64,000 nucleotides of DNA from NCBI RefSeq assembly GCF_022682495.2, contig NC_071389.1, forward strand, positions 60,472,239 through 60,536,238. Reading direction: 5' to 3'. The position numbers and the translations under genes were made by a program. The DNA is from Desmodus rotundus. Taxonomy: Eukaryota > Chordata > Mammalia > Chiroptera > Phyllostomidae. The notes beneath the pieces were generated by a model that ran no database searches, was not told the DNA's origin, and worked only from the letters and a program-made list of their open reading frames with translations. Shown piece by piece: positions 44,556-56,616 of the stretch. Position 1 is the stretch's first letter. Each line of letters opens with the position of its first letter.

Positions 44556-45445
44556 CAGAACACTTCCTACACCCACCCCACATCCTCCTGCAGTTCTCCC
44601 CTCATCAGAAATACTGCAGCATCTCGTGTCTTCCACTTCCTGTCTGGCCTTTCTCAAATCCACTCCTCCCAGGCTGATAAAAACCAAAGTAAACCATACT
44701 AGTTACTCACTTTATGGCTTAAAAAATGTTTTTATTTTAATCCTCACCCAAGGATATGTTTATTGGTGAGAGAGAAAGAGAATCGTGGGTTGTCTCCTAT
44801 AAATGCCTTGACCAGGGATGGAACCGCAACCTAGGTAGATGCACTGACCTGGGATAAAACCTGCAGCCTTTTGGTGTATGGAATGATGCTCCAACCAACT
44901 GAGCCACCCAACCAAGGCTCACTTTATGACTTTTAATACTCCATTCCCCACCACTGCCTCTAGAATCAAGCTTTACCTCTTCAGGATGGGGTACAAGCAT
45001 CTCCAGGATTGGTCTCTACCTACTTTTCTACTCTCCACTCTTCATCTCACTTTTTAATCACGAGAAATGCAAGCTGCTCAATGTCACCCACACACTCTAT
45101 GCTGTTCCGTGCTACCTTTGCTTCCCTTGTTCCCCTACGTCCTCCTGCCTTTCAAAGATCCAGTTCTACTAGCCCTTCCCCCCAGGGAAAGCATTCCTGA
45201 CCTCCCCCCACCCCTTGCAGACTTGGTCAGGTCCCTCTTATCTGAGCTACCCTGAGCGACACACTTGGCTATCACTGAGTCTGCAACACTGCATTAAAAT
45301 AATCTATGGACAAGTCCTCCTCCAGCAGAATCAGCACTAAGAGAAGAATAAGACAGATTTTCTTCAGCTTTGGGTACTTAGCCCACAATGAGGTATCTGG
45401 TACAGAGGGTAGAAATCTAAATAAGCATTTGTTGAATAAAACTGA
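44556..45445 (+). repeat. L2 relic, split by a SINE
   Basis: Sense L2 is visible as tttctcaaatccactcctcc, ggtctctacctacttttcta, ctcttcatctcactttttaa, cattcctgacctcccccca, and at the end aataagcatttgttgaataa. It spans the typical L2 3' coding and UTR region in heavily mutated form. A SINE (44721-44917) has inserted in it. Confidence 0.7.
44721..44917 (-). mobile_element. tRNA-derived bat SINE, second subfamily
   Basis: On the minus strand: CCTTGGTTGGGTGGCTCAGT, TTGGTTGGAGCATCATTCCA, CATCTACCTAGGTTGCGG and a distinctive tail AATAAACATATCCTTGGGTG then GAGGATTAAAA. The target duplication is clear: ctcactttatggctt (44706-44720) and ctcactttatgactt (44918-44932), one mismatch. The TTGGTTGGAGCAT head relates it to the SINE at 8336-8530 more than to the VES copies. 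Confidence 0.9.
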
Positions 45446-48244
45446 ACTGATGGTTGCACATGTGTGAATTCATTAGCATCTCAACAAACTCTGAGTGCCT
45501 AACTACTCAGAGCACAAACAATTATTCCATTTCCTAAATTCCTCTGAGGGGGAAGCTTGCCCACTCAATGTTATTCAGAAGCACAATTGCTTAACTGATA
45601 TTGCCAAACTGGGTCTCAAAGAGTGAGAAAACAATTTCATTTTTCCCAGCTGAGAAGATTGAGATTTGCAAAATGGTCCTAGAATCCTCGCCACTTGGCC
45701 TCCCACGTTGCAGAGCCCGCCATCTCTCCTTAGAGATGCACTGACTAATTAAGCACACTTGGAATGACAGCATCACAGGCCAGGAGAACAAGTCTGCCGC
45801 AGGTAGGTGTCCCATTAACCCCACTGGAATTTCTGCTTCTCCATCTTTACACTGTGGGCAGAAATAAATTGCTGATTTTGTTGATGTGAGCACATTCTCA
45901 ATCAACCTGAAAGTACTCCAAACGCCAACAGCCACGTGAGAGGGAAAAAGACGAAATGCAGTTTGTGGGAAGTACATTCTTGGTTGTGTTGGAATTAAAG
46001 GTTGTGTGCTTTGCTGCACTCTCAGGAGTCAGCGATGGGAGGCACAGCAGTGTTTTACTCCTACGTCAAACACAGAGCTGGCGGTTTACTGTGCAAGCTA
46101 AACAGATGGAGGAAAATACAAAGGTGGTGTGTCTGCTTTTTGACTATATTTCTCATGGGTCATCACAAACAGAGAAATATAATTAGAGCAACACAGCGGG
46201 CGTTTTCTTGCCTCTTGGATAGCTTTATAGGCCAGTTGTTTACTGTGAACTTTTGGTGAAAGGCTGGTTTAAGTATATCAAAGCTTTATGGCCTGAGTGG
46301 GAGCCATTACCTATGGAAGCTGGCCTGACTGTTACTTATAAGGAGACCAGAGACTGCTACTCCAGAAATAATAATGTTACCATTGCGAAGAGATGCCAAG
46401 GTGGTCCTAGGAGATCATTTTGAGTACTTAGGGCACTAGCTTTCTGTGACCTCAGTATGCAGGGGCAACGTGTGTGATGACCCCATTGAAAGAGAGAGAG
46501 AAAAAGAAGAACCTCTCCCCTGGGAACTGGGGAGTGGGCTTGTTCATGAGCTTTGAAACCAGTCAGAGCAAGCATCCATGGCTCACCTTGAGGGCACTGA
46601 ATGGATATGCAATAGAACTCACTCAAACAGCCACATTGACACCTGCAGAGTTGCTGGCGTTTGGCTATTTGTTGAACTGTTATGGGTATGCTCATGGTGG
46701 TGAAAACTGTGAGGTCCAAGTTTTCTGAATCCCTTCTTCGTAACTGTGCTCACGGCTGAGCTTTCATTGCACTCCCTGGGTCACCAGCCTTGTCCTAGAC
46801 ATTCTCATTTCAGACTTGGGCTGCAGACTCCCCACTGAGCCTCCTGCCTGAAGAGTCTCCTCTTCCTGGTCTCCTCGCACGACCTTGCAGTAGTCATCTC
46901 CTTCATACTATCTGGGCAGCCCAAACTTCCATCCACTTCCACTCCTAGAGAACTGCTGCTTCCCTATCCTAACTGTGTGTCTGGGTGGGGGGAAGATGCT
47001 GACCTAGAGGGGACTAAGCGTGGCAAGCCATTTCCCTGACCAGCCAGGGTACACACTCAAACTTTTTACTGATGAAGAATCAGCAAAATTTGGAGACTTC
47101 TGCACAGGCGGATTTACTGTGAAGCTAAAGCAGTTCCAACTTCAGGTACCTTTACTAGAACAGGCTCCCAGGAACGGTGGGCACACTGGGAGTTGCCGCA
47201 TCTTGGTGGAGAGGGTAGCCAGGTTACAATCACAAGTATTTCTATGCGTTTCTGGTTAATTGCTTAAAGAGATCTCAGAGGACAGACACTTGTTCAAGGC
47301 TCTAATAATTTGGTGAGATGTTCCTCATTCTAAATTATTTTTTATTTATATGTGTAATTTTATATTCATAATTTTCTATCTTTTTCTTAAAGAAGGCCTC
47401 TCACATTATGTAACTGGCAGGGTACTGTTCCAGAGCAGAGATCTATATATAATTCCTCACTCACCATCATCAATAGGTTCTGAGACTTTGAAGGAAAAGA
47501 CGTATAATGAAACCAAGTTTGCCATATGTTAATTGATATAAATAAGAGTTAAGTTCCTAGGTATCTTATCAATGTTATAACAAGATGAAGTTGAAAGAAA
47601 CAATGCTATTCCAGGACCTGCTGTGTCACTCTCGGAAATCTCCAGGACATACCAGTGACTTTCCTCCGAGCCCTCCTCCCAGCACGTGCCCTGGGTTCCA
47701 TCTCCTTCACCCCTTCCCCACCCTGTGTCCAGCTTAGCAACCGTTGCTCGCCCTTTCCACTCTGGAGTGCCCATCTGGGTACGCCAAAAACCAAGCCTGC
47801 AGGCCCTGCTAGCAAACCACCTTTTCCGTGTGGCCTACCCAAATAAGTGTGCCAGAAATTTCTTTGGATATCTTTCCATGCTCTTTGTAGGGATTGAATA
47901 AATATTTGTTTAATGAATGTGAATTTAGTGCATATGGCCAAGAGGGAGCAGAATGAGAATTGAACCCCATGCCTGTTAACTACTCTCCTCTATGGCACTT
48001 ACAGGGTTAGCTAGAGGTCTAAGTTGTCTGTCCAATCTTGCACCAGTGTTAACTGAGGTGATTATTGTTGCTTTATAGAATGCTGCTCTACAGAGTGTGG
48101 GGCAAGCCCACAAGATACACTATTCACTTGTTTATTCTTCCATTTTTGTCAAGTTCCAAAATGAAATAAAAATTATTTTAAAATGGAATTCTGTTAGGAT
48201 ACCATCACAATATTCCTTGCATCAATAGCCTGCACGTCAGTTTT
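45446..48244. other. Long unassigned, mostly non-repetitive stretch
   Basis: No gene or repeat recognised with confidence. The longest frames are 142 codons (minus, 45591-46019) and 120 codons (minus, 46357-46719), without recognisable domains. A weak L2-like tail (gattgaataaatatttgttt) lies near 47892-47911. Confidence 0.35.
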
Positions 48245-48360
48245 TCCTTTTTCCTTATGAACTCTCGGAGGTCAGGGCTCTTTCCTTTATGTTTACACTT
48301 CTATAGCTTCTATCACTGCTTTGCACATGATGAGAGCTCAACAAATACCTGAGCTGAATG
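48245..48360 (+). repeat. L2 3' end relic
   Basis: aactctcggaggtcagggct, tttacacttctatagcttct and gatgagagctcaacaaatac follow the sense L2 3' end. Confidence 0.62.
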
Positions 48361-49752
48361 GGACAGATGTGCTCATTAACTGGTTGTTGGTTGACTGCAG
48401 GGTGAGGGTTTCTATTTTCACAGACAAGTCCTGAGCTGGGAGACCTAGCGTATTGCCGTCGAGGCAACTGTTTCCATTTCTCAGATTCCCTGCCTTCAGC
48501 CAAGGAAGCACACAGTGGCACACAGTGGGGAAGCAGGCACAGCAGCCTAGTCCTCTCGGGAGTGGAACTTGAAGTCTGTTCAAGTGACTTTCCTTCCCTT
48601 AGGTCCCAGCCAACAACAATGGCTCCTTGTGCTGCAGGTTCTGACTGGCTGTGGGTGTGAAACAGACCCCTGGCAATCAATACTTCACTCACCCACAACC
48701 TTCACTAAACAAACGTGCTGGAGGGTATGCAAAGAAAGGCATAGCCAGGGAACCTGAGGGGTAGACAGGTAAAACAAATGCTTAGGGGACAAAAAACCAT
48801 CTGATAAATAAATATCAGGACTAACCATGATTTATAGTGATTAATCTGCTTCTACACAAGGCAAGTGAGAGGAAAATAATACAGATTATAAATTGTACAC
48901 GGGCCCGAATTGCTCAGTTCACATTCAAGGCACATATCACTTGGGGTTATTTGGGGTGATTTGTTAACCGTCTTTATAGTGTTCTTTTGGAGGAAAGAGA
49001 AAAAACTGTTCAGGCAATTTTGTGGTCCATAGCTATGTGTCAGGGTTTTGCTTGTATTGTATGGACCTGTTATAAGTATGATGTTTGTACCATAATATTT
49101 CCTTTCTAGGGCTGGAATCTGAGATGGTTTATCTCTTTTGTGAGCTCAGGATGCCAACACCAGGGACGCATGCTTCTTTCCTACCCAACCTCAGGTACCC
49201 GACTCATGATGCAGAGACAGCAGCTTGGAGAGGCAGGGGAGTAGCTAGCATTCACAGGCAGAAAGAAAGAGGGTTCCATTTTGGGCTCGACCTTTCCCTG
49301 GCCTAGGAAGATTGGGTTGGCTATTGGTGTCTGAACAAGTTCCCAGGGGCTAGTGAGCTCTCCCATTTGAAGCTGCCCTTTCTCACAGGGTAAAGAGTGT
49401 ATTGGTGAGAAATTTCATATACAGACCTTCGAATTGTCATGCTTGGCCTCAAGTTCTGTCCATACTCTGTATTTGTAACATACGTCCTATCACTGAGCTT
49501 TTTTTTCACCCAGTGATCATTTTCATGTTTGTTGACAAAGGGATTTTCTTTTAAAACAAAGGAATTATTACTTCATTTGAGCTGTTTTATCCAGTGTCCC
49601 AGAGGAGTCTTAACAGGCTGGGGGTAATTCTTAATGGAGTTAGCTGAGGATCACAGCCGCAAGTGTGCGTGCCTCGCGCTAGTCAGCCTGCCCTGGCCTG
49701 GCTGCACTGCAACCCCCATTCCACTGAGATGTAGCATATGGGGATAGCTAGA
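48361..49752. other. Unassigned DNA
   Basis: No gene or repeat recognised. A 147-codon minus-strand frame (48255-48698) partly overlaps the L2 end and is not supported as coding. Confidence 0.38.
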
Positions 49753-50204
49753 ACGGTTTGCCAGGGCTGCCATAAAAAGTACTCCAACCTACTGTGGGAT
49801 GTGGACGCCTTAAAGCAGCAGAAACTTACTGCCTCACAGTTCGGAAGGCTAGAAGCCTGAGGTCAGGTGTTGGCAGGGTCAGTTCCTTCCAAAGGCGGTG
49901 AGGGAAAATCTGTCCCAGGGCTCTCCGCCACCTTCCAGCGGCTTGCTGGCAAGCTTTGGCTTTCCTTCCCGGGCAGAGCTCTGCCTGCATCTTCATGTGG
50001 CATTCTTCCTGTGTGAGTGACACTTTATCCAAATTTCTCCCTTTTACAAAGACACCAGTCATATTGGATCAGAGCCCATGCTAGCAACCCTGTCTTATCT
50101 GATTACCTCTGTAATGGCCCTATTTCCCAGATCATTCTGAGGCACTTGGGGTTAGGACTTCGATATATGAGTTTGGGAAGGAGATAACAATTCCACCCAT
50201 AACA
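49753..50204 (-). repeat. MaLR LTR (MLT1/MST group)
   Basis: gccagggctgccataaaaag, cagaaacttactgcctcaca, gttcggaaggctagaagcct, ctttggctttccttcccggg, ctgattacctctgtaatggc, cacttggggttaggacttcg, atatatgagtttgggaagga and cacccataaca follow the reverse-complement order of this LTR group. Confidence 0.88.
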
Positions 50205-50679
50205 GTCACTAAGGAGACACCAAGGAGGCCTTTGGAAAAATGCTGTGCCGTGGGTTGAGACTTCATGTCACTTATCATATGACAATCCTTAGTCAGAAGA
50301 GACTAAGGTATACCTTGGTGACTTAACATAATAAAGGTTTATTTGTCACTCAAAGTCTGATGTGGGTCTTTTATTCGGGGTTGAGACAATTTTATTCCAA
50401 CAGTGTCTTGGGGATCCAAAATGCTTTCACATCCGTGATCTCAAAGTTCTTCCCAGCCTTGCAGATGGGCAAGAAAGAACATGGAACTTGCCCTTGACCT
50501 TAACCGCCTTGGATCAGAAGTGACAAATATCTCTTCTACTCAGGTAATAGACCAAAATTAGTCTTGGGGCCTCAACTCGACTGCAAAGAAGGCTGGGAAG
50601 TGAAGGGAAGCACAGGGGCACTGGGTGAGCACAAACTACATGATAGGTTTGATAAACTGATTCTAGAAGAGGTAAAATA
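50205..50679. other. Mostly unassigned DNA
   Basis: The piece at 50395-50560 (gatccaaaatgctttcacat, ccgtgatctcaaagttcttc) has a weak MIR-like reverse-strand look. No gene recognised. Confidence 0.35.
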
Positions 50680-50870
50680 GTTAGTTTAAAACCCTAGGCT
50701 ACGGAGTGAGCCTGGGGTGGAACGCTAGCTCCACCACTTACTAGCAAACTGCACTTGACCAATTCACCGCATCTCTCGGTTCCTCAATCTCCCCCTACTA
50801 AACAGGGACAAGAATGCTTCCCATCTCATATGCTTGTTCCGAAATGTGTTGTAATTTTTTACTTTATGTG
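50680..50870 (+). repeat. MIR SINE
   Basis: aacgctagctccaccactta, ctagcaaactgcacttgacc, tctctcggttcctcaatctc and ctactaaacagggacaagaa follow the sense MIR core. Confidence 0.75.
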
Positions 50871-51319
50871 TTTCTACAGCATGACACCATAAGAATTTTG
50901 AGTTATTTACAAAAGGTAATTTATAGATATTAAGACAAAAACGGGGAGAGGAAGAGTCACATATAAAATATTCTGAAATTTTTACTGATCTCAGTCCTGA
51001 GTAAAATTTTGGTGCTTAGTAAAATTTATATTACAGAGCAGAGGAAGCTGGCTGTTGGTAGCCCACCAGGACAAAGAAAAGTCATAATCAATGTCATCAC
51101 TGTCAATTCTTTCACACAAGAAGGAGTCAGACCACTTTGTTATAAAGCTGGGAGCACTGTCTCTCTGGAACACTGTTCACTCATTACACAAATGAGAGAG
51201 CCTCTATATTTGTGGCAAAATTTAACCAGAAAACTTATGAGAGAGAGTACCAGTTAATAACCTGATTCTTAATAGCACCCTTAGTGGAGGAAAAAAATGA
51301 GACTTGTTGAAAATGCATT
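50871..51319. other. Unassigned DNA
   Basis: No gene or repeat recognised. Overlapping 60- and 82-codon frames on opposite strands are probably chance. Confidence 0.4.
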
Positions 51320-52390
51320 TTTTATGATTCCTTCTTTAATAGAGGTAAAAGTCATTTAACATAGAACTCATCATTTTAATGTGTACAATTCAGTGGCATT
51401 TGATACATTCAAAATGTTGTACAATCATCACCTTTACCTAATTCCTAAACATTTTTGTAGCCCCAAAGGAAACCTCATAACCTTTAACCAGTCTCTCCCC
51501 AGCCCTTGAAAACCAACCACCTATCTGCGGTCCCTATAGATATACCGATTCTGGATATCTTAAAAATAGAATTATAGCATGTAACCTCTGTATCTAGCTT
51601 CTTTCATTTGGCATGTTTTCAAAGCTCATTCACGTTGCAGCATGGACCAGTACTTCATTCCTTTTAGAAGTACGTGATACTCTCCTGTACGGATTTACCA
51701 CATTTTGTTTATCCATTCATCCATCAGTAGATGGAGTTTGGGGGTGTTTCCGTCTTTTGTTATTATGAATAGTGCTGCCATAAATTTTCATGTACAAGTT
51801 CTCGTTTGAATATCTACTTACATTTTTTAAGTACATATCCAGGAATGAAATTGGTTGACCTTTTGGTAATTGTATATTTAATGTTTTAAGGAACTTCCTA
51901 ACTGTTTCCCACAGCGACTGCACTATTTTACATTGCCACTAGCAAAATAAAAGTATTCCAATTTCTCCACATCCTCATCAGTACTTATTTTTCCTTATTT
52001 TTTAAATTGTAGCCATTTTAGTGGGTGAGAAATAGTAACTCCTTATGGCTTAGATTTGCATTTCCCTAATGTTACTGACATTGAGTGTCTTTTCATGTAC
52101 CTATTGGACATTTGTATATCATCTTTGTATAAATGTCTATTCAACAACTTTGTTCATTTTTAATTGGGCTTTGTCCTTTGATGTGAAGTTATAAGAAGTC
52201 TTTCTATTCCAGAATCTAGTCCCTTACCAGATCCACGGTCTGCAAGTGTTTTCTTCCATTCTGCCGTCTGCCTTTTCACTTTCTTGATGGCATCCTCTGA
52301 TTCACAACAGTTTTTAATTTTGATGAAGTCTAATTTACCTACTTTTCTTCTTGCCTGTGCTTTTGGCATATCTTAAAAAGCCTCTTGGAA
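51320..52390 (-). repeat. Old L1 3' half
   Basis: Minus-strand L1: 3' UTR (ggtaaaagtcatttaacata, attcagtggcatttgataca), then ORF2 C-terminal antisense (tttatccattcatccatcag, aatagtgctgccataaattt, ggaacttcctaactgtttcc, ctccacatcctcatcagtac, gatttgcatttccctaatgt, ttttgatgaagtctaattta). Frame-broken; 5' end near 52390. Confidence 0.85.
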
Positions 52391-53880
52391 AATATCTATT
52401 TTTTAAAGTTTGACTCACAAACTATTTAAAAGAAAACCAAACTTATTAATCAAGACACAGGAACATTAAAGGAGTCTTCTATGATCTTCCCCACTCATCT
52501 TTGATCAAGAACTTACTAAAATTAGTTTTCAATTCATATTTCCCCCCGTGAATGTATTTGTCATTATGTGTAGAATCAGACAAGTATGAGAAATAGGCAA
52601 AATTCAATAAGATGTCATTAAAACATCCCTAAGCGTTGTGGTAAGAAAGATATGAAAAGGATTCAGAATTTAATCAGGAAATTTAGAGAATAAATAAAGT
52701 GTTGGCAGTTAGTTAAATCCTGCTTGGGCTGGATGTAGACTGACACCTAACCAAGTCAGCGGAAGCAATTAGACAAAAACATGTCTTGAACCCAGGAGAC
52801 AGTGGTTGCAAAGCAGATCTCATCTCCAGGACGGAGCCCTTTCTGTAGTTTCACAGCAACTGTGAAAAGGGGCTCCAGGTGTCCATCACTGAGATAAAAA
52901 GAGTAACCTTACACATGCAAACCTCAGATTCCACTTCTGAGATGAAGAAAACTGCTCCTTCAGTGATCGTCTTTCCACATACAGGATGGGTTAGTATGAA
53001 TTACAAAAACGATGAACTATTAACACTTCTGTGTCAAGTTCAACAATAGGTGTTTAATCATTGGGACAATCTGTGTACATTCCGTATTTAAAGTTTTTAT
53101 AATGATTCGGATTTGGCATATGAGACAGATTAGCCTTGTGATTTCAATTTAAAATTTGTAATTGACTTGTGATTTCAAGTTGAAGGTGTAAGATTTTTTT
53201 TACTAAGTTTGTAAACAGAATCAGAATATTTAAGATAAATAGATTTTACTATTATCTATAAGTTTAATAATTTATTAGGCTGTAATGACTTATTTAAATT
53301 CTCAAGATAGTTTTGCTCATCAGAAGCATAAACTCGTCTGGTCAAGTACCTAAAGTGCTCGAAAAGAAAACTGAATCTGTTACATTTCCAGCTGCAGCTT
53401 AAAATGCTCAAACTTGTGAATGAGATGGCTTACTTAAAGAGAAATTAGTGTGCTAAATTGATCAAATAATTGCTCCTCAAAGTGATGGTGGTTAGTTATT
53501 TAAAAATTAACATTTTTAACAACAATAACAACAATATTTATAAATCTAACTTCAAGATTTAGGAAAAATTAGGGAATCTTAATTTTAAAAATTCAATACT
53601 AATTTAAATTATAACTAATCCTGATTGTAAAATATACTGGGTTTTGAAATTTCTAGAATTTTAAAATTCTAAAATTTCATAAGTAATGAGAGAAGTTTCT
53701 AATATATAGTCTCTAGTGATAGGGCAAATGAATATTATAAAACAACCACTCACTGACCTATTTTTGTTTTGATTACACTATTTAGAGAGAACCAGAACAT
53801 TCGGGATAGCAAACCATAGCTATAAAAAGCTGAAGAGGGCTCTAGCCCTAAGGTGCATTTGCTGTGAATCGTAGGACTTT
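52391..53880. other. Unassigned AT-rich DNA with a 33-bp palindrome
   Basis: No gene recognised. At 53646-53678 an AT-rich near-perfect palindrome has arms of about 16 bases centred on the TTTTAAAA core and one unpaired base. A run of AAC/AAT triplets lies at 53519-53538. Confidence 0.4.
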
Positions 53881-53893
53881 AGTGCTTTTTGGT

Positions 53894-53908
53894 CACACAC
53901 ACACACAC
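53894..53908 (+). repeat. Short (CA)n run
   Basis: Seven CA units. Confidence 0.85.
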
Positions 53909-54005
53909 TAAAAAATCAACTAGGAAAAAAAAAAAGAAAAATGGTCAAAATCTTTAGACAGGCAACATACTCAAAGCACCCCTACCCACAACCATGTTCT
54001 CACAG

Positions 54006-54096
54006 GTTGGAGTCATATGAAGGCCCATATGTCACTGTGCCCATTCAAGTGGCTCGATCCCGGAGCGGCCCTTCTGGGATAAGAGAAATAACATTG
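54006..54096 (+). other. Weak candidate exon
   Basis: Preceded by an acceptor-like CCATGTTCTCACAG and followed by a good donor, ACATTG|GTGAGCAAG. The 91 bases are open in one frame (part of a 61-codon frame at 53941-54126) and include a small CpG cluster (TCGATCCCGGAGCGG). No domain recognised. The acceptor's pyrimidine tract is weak, so this may be chance. Confidence 0.15.
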
Positions 54097-54484
54097 GTGA
54101 GCAAGGGTCAACATAAGATAGACTAGGTATGGGCCATGCCACACAAAGTAGGTAAAGGCTTAACATTTTTTTTAATAAGTGGAAAAGTCAGTCTCCTTTC
54201 AAGCAATTAAAAAAGGAAAACAGCTTTAGGATAAGGTATTTTTGTATGAGTTCTGCTGATGGAGAAATATAATTGCTGCAACTAACATGTGTCTCTGAAA
54301 CACTTGCGAGCAGAATAAATCTCCCAGGAAAAACAAGGTCTTGATCCCCAGGAAGGCTGAGCTCAACCCCCTTTTACGCTGCGTGCATACGACTTTGTGG
54401 TTTTATACTGGAAAGCCTCTGATATTTGAAAGACCCGAAGGAGTGAATGACTGATATGTTTTTCTAGCAGAAAATGAAGTGCTA
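54097..54484. other. Unassigned DNA
   Basis: Nothing recognised. Confidence 0.4.
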
Positions 54485-54720
54485 TCAGATGGCTTAAAAG
54501 TATGACTTTGGAGTCAAATAGCTTGGGTTCAAATCTTAGTTCAGCTGCTTATTAAATGAATGACCTTGGACAAATCACTTATCTTCTAGAAGTTTAGTTA
54601 TTTAATACAGCTGTGGGGGAGAAGGTAATAACTATCTCTCAGTGTTGTAAAATATCACGAAGAGCTCGGCACCGTGATCAGCACGTAAGAACCACTCAGC
54701 AAGTTACACTGTTGCTTTCA
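54485..54720 (+). repeat. MIR SINE
   Basis: tatgactttggagtcaaata, gcttgggttcaaatcttagt, atgaccttggacaaatcact, tcagtgttgtaaaatatcac and agctcggcaccgtgatcagc match MIR in sense order over most of its length. Confidence 0.85.
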
Positions 54721-56606
54721 CTGCATTGTTAAATATGAGAAATTTCTGTAAAAAGACACGAGTCCACCGTTTACAAGGTTGCATTTTTTTTTTCTTTTCC
54801 ACCTCTGGCCAAAAAATATACATTGCTGTTTTACATTAAGTTTGTGTTTTTCATGCTGCTTAAAGCAAATGGTCTCTTTAAAAAATCAAGAATGATACAC
54901 TGTCATCTGTTAAACATTTGAAGAAAGGACCTGAATGCTGAAGGCTTTTATTGAAATGTCTTTAGATATGAAATAACCTTCTTCTCATGGAATGGTCATA
55001 AAGTCAGAAATATGAGAAACCAGCTGTGAAAATCTAGTTATTGCAAACCAAAATTCATCCATAGAAACTTCATCCATACTTTGAAGTAATCACAACATTA
55101 TTAAAATTTGTGACATTTGGAAATTTAGGCATGATTTTATCTTTTTCTCCTAATTAGTCTTTCAGTACTTCACTGTTATTTAAAGATTGGGACTGGCCCG
55201 TGCAAAGCATTAATAAAATGATCATGGCCATACCTGGTGTGTTGTCAGGTAAACTTGGGAGCCCGAGGGTGGCTGTGTGGGTCAGTGCCATCTAAGCTGT
55301 CCGAGGCCACCCCAGGCAGACAGGCCTCCCTGAAAACCACCGCACAGCTTGCACCTGCCCACCTAAGTGTCCATGAAGACAGTCCTCTTATAAGAGCACG
55401 GCTCTGCTCAATACATGTTCATTAGTATAAAGAGACTTGAAACTTTATTTAGTGGAGAATGACATTTTTTAAAACAGTGTGTTCCCTATGGTTTCAGTAA
55501 GAAGCAATTTTTACTAACCATATACAGAATTTCATTTTTCAATTAACTAAGGAGTATTTTAAGTAAAGAAATTAAGGTTTCATTTTTTAAAAAACAGAGT
55601 AAAGGAGCGATAAGACTCTCATGAATAAGTAAAATTTTACAGATATGGACAGCTGTGTAAAAGCTGTGTCCTTTGCTAGGAGGGGAAAGTTGAGTCCTCA
55701 GATGCACCGGGCATGTATGAGTAGGTGAGGATGACAACTACAGGTTATCTCTGTGCCTGGAGGTCTCCCAAAGGACAATCCAAACCTACCAGGGGCGACT
55801 AGGTCCTCTGGGTGAGAAGCCATCCCAACACCCCAGTTACGCTAAATATTCCATCGTTGACAGTTACACACTTGGGGTTTCCGTGACAGAAAACTGAACT
55901 CTACCGTTGAGGACAGCGTCTCTGGTCGCTAAGCACTGACAAATCTGCCCACATAGCATGGCCCGGGATGTGGACTTCGATCCGAAAGTGCTTGAATCCT
56001 GAAGATACTGACATTGTCTTTAAAAGCCCCAAGAACTGGCAACAACCTTTTAAGTAGTATGTGTGACAGCATCTTTCCCAGATTTCACGGTGTAGCCCTC
56101 TGTGAACCTGGGAGAAAGACTTCATCACACCCGGCACCTGAGAGAATCATTCAGTACACTCTTATTTACCCAGTCTAAAAATAATAATAATAATTCTTAA
56201 AACTAACTGAGGCGCATTTAGGGCTCAAAAATTACAGTAGTTGAGAAGATTTATTGCAATCTCCCAAATGGCAGCTTCGAAACAAATCCTGTTAAATGCT
56301 CCATTTCCCTATTCTTATCAAAAATTTTTGCTTGGCCCTTTGCCTCTAATTAAACTCTGTAACTATTCATTATATTGCAAAATAACGTGAGTGATTGGAG
56401 GCCATCACCTGTAGCTTATCGGCATTTCTCAAAGCAGTTAGAAAGCAAAGCCTTGAGATTGGCCAGCATAGTAAAGCTGGATTATAAAAGTATGATTCAT
56501 CAGAGAAAATTAACAGAGGGAAAATTTTTTAAATGCTATGAACACACATCCCCCCTTCTCCAGATCTTTTCCCCATTAGCGTCACCTGCAAGAGTTATTT
56601 GGGTGT
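54721..56606. other. Unassigned, mostly non-repetitive DNA
   Basis: No gene or repeat recognised. An AATAATAATAAT run is at 56179-56192. The longest frame that stays outside the L1 is 78 codons. Confidence 0.4.
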
Positions 56607-56616
56607 CAAACCCAAG

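Noticed and set aside
48255..48698. 147-codon minus-strand frame
   Set aside because: Partly overlaps an L2 relic on the other strand, has no recognised domain, and other frames are open in the same place.
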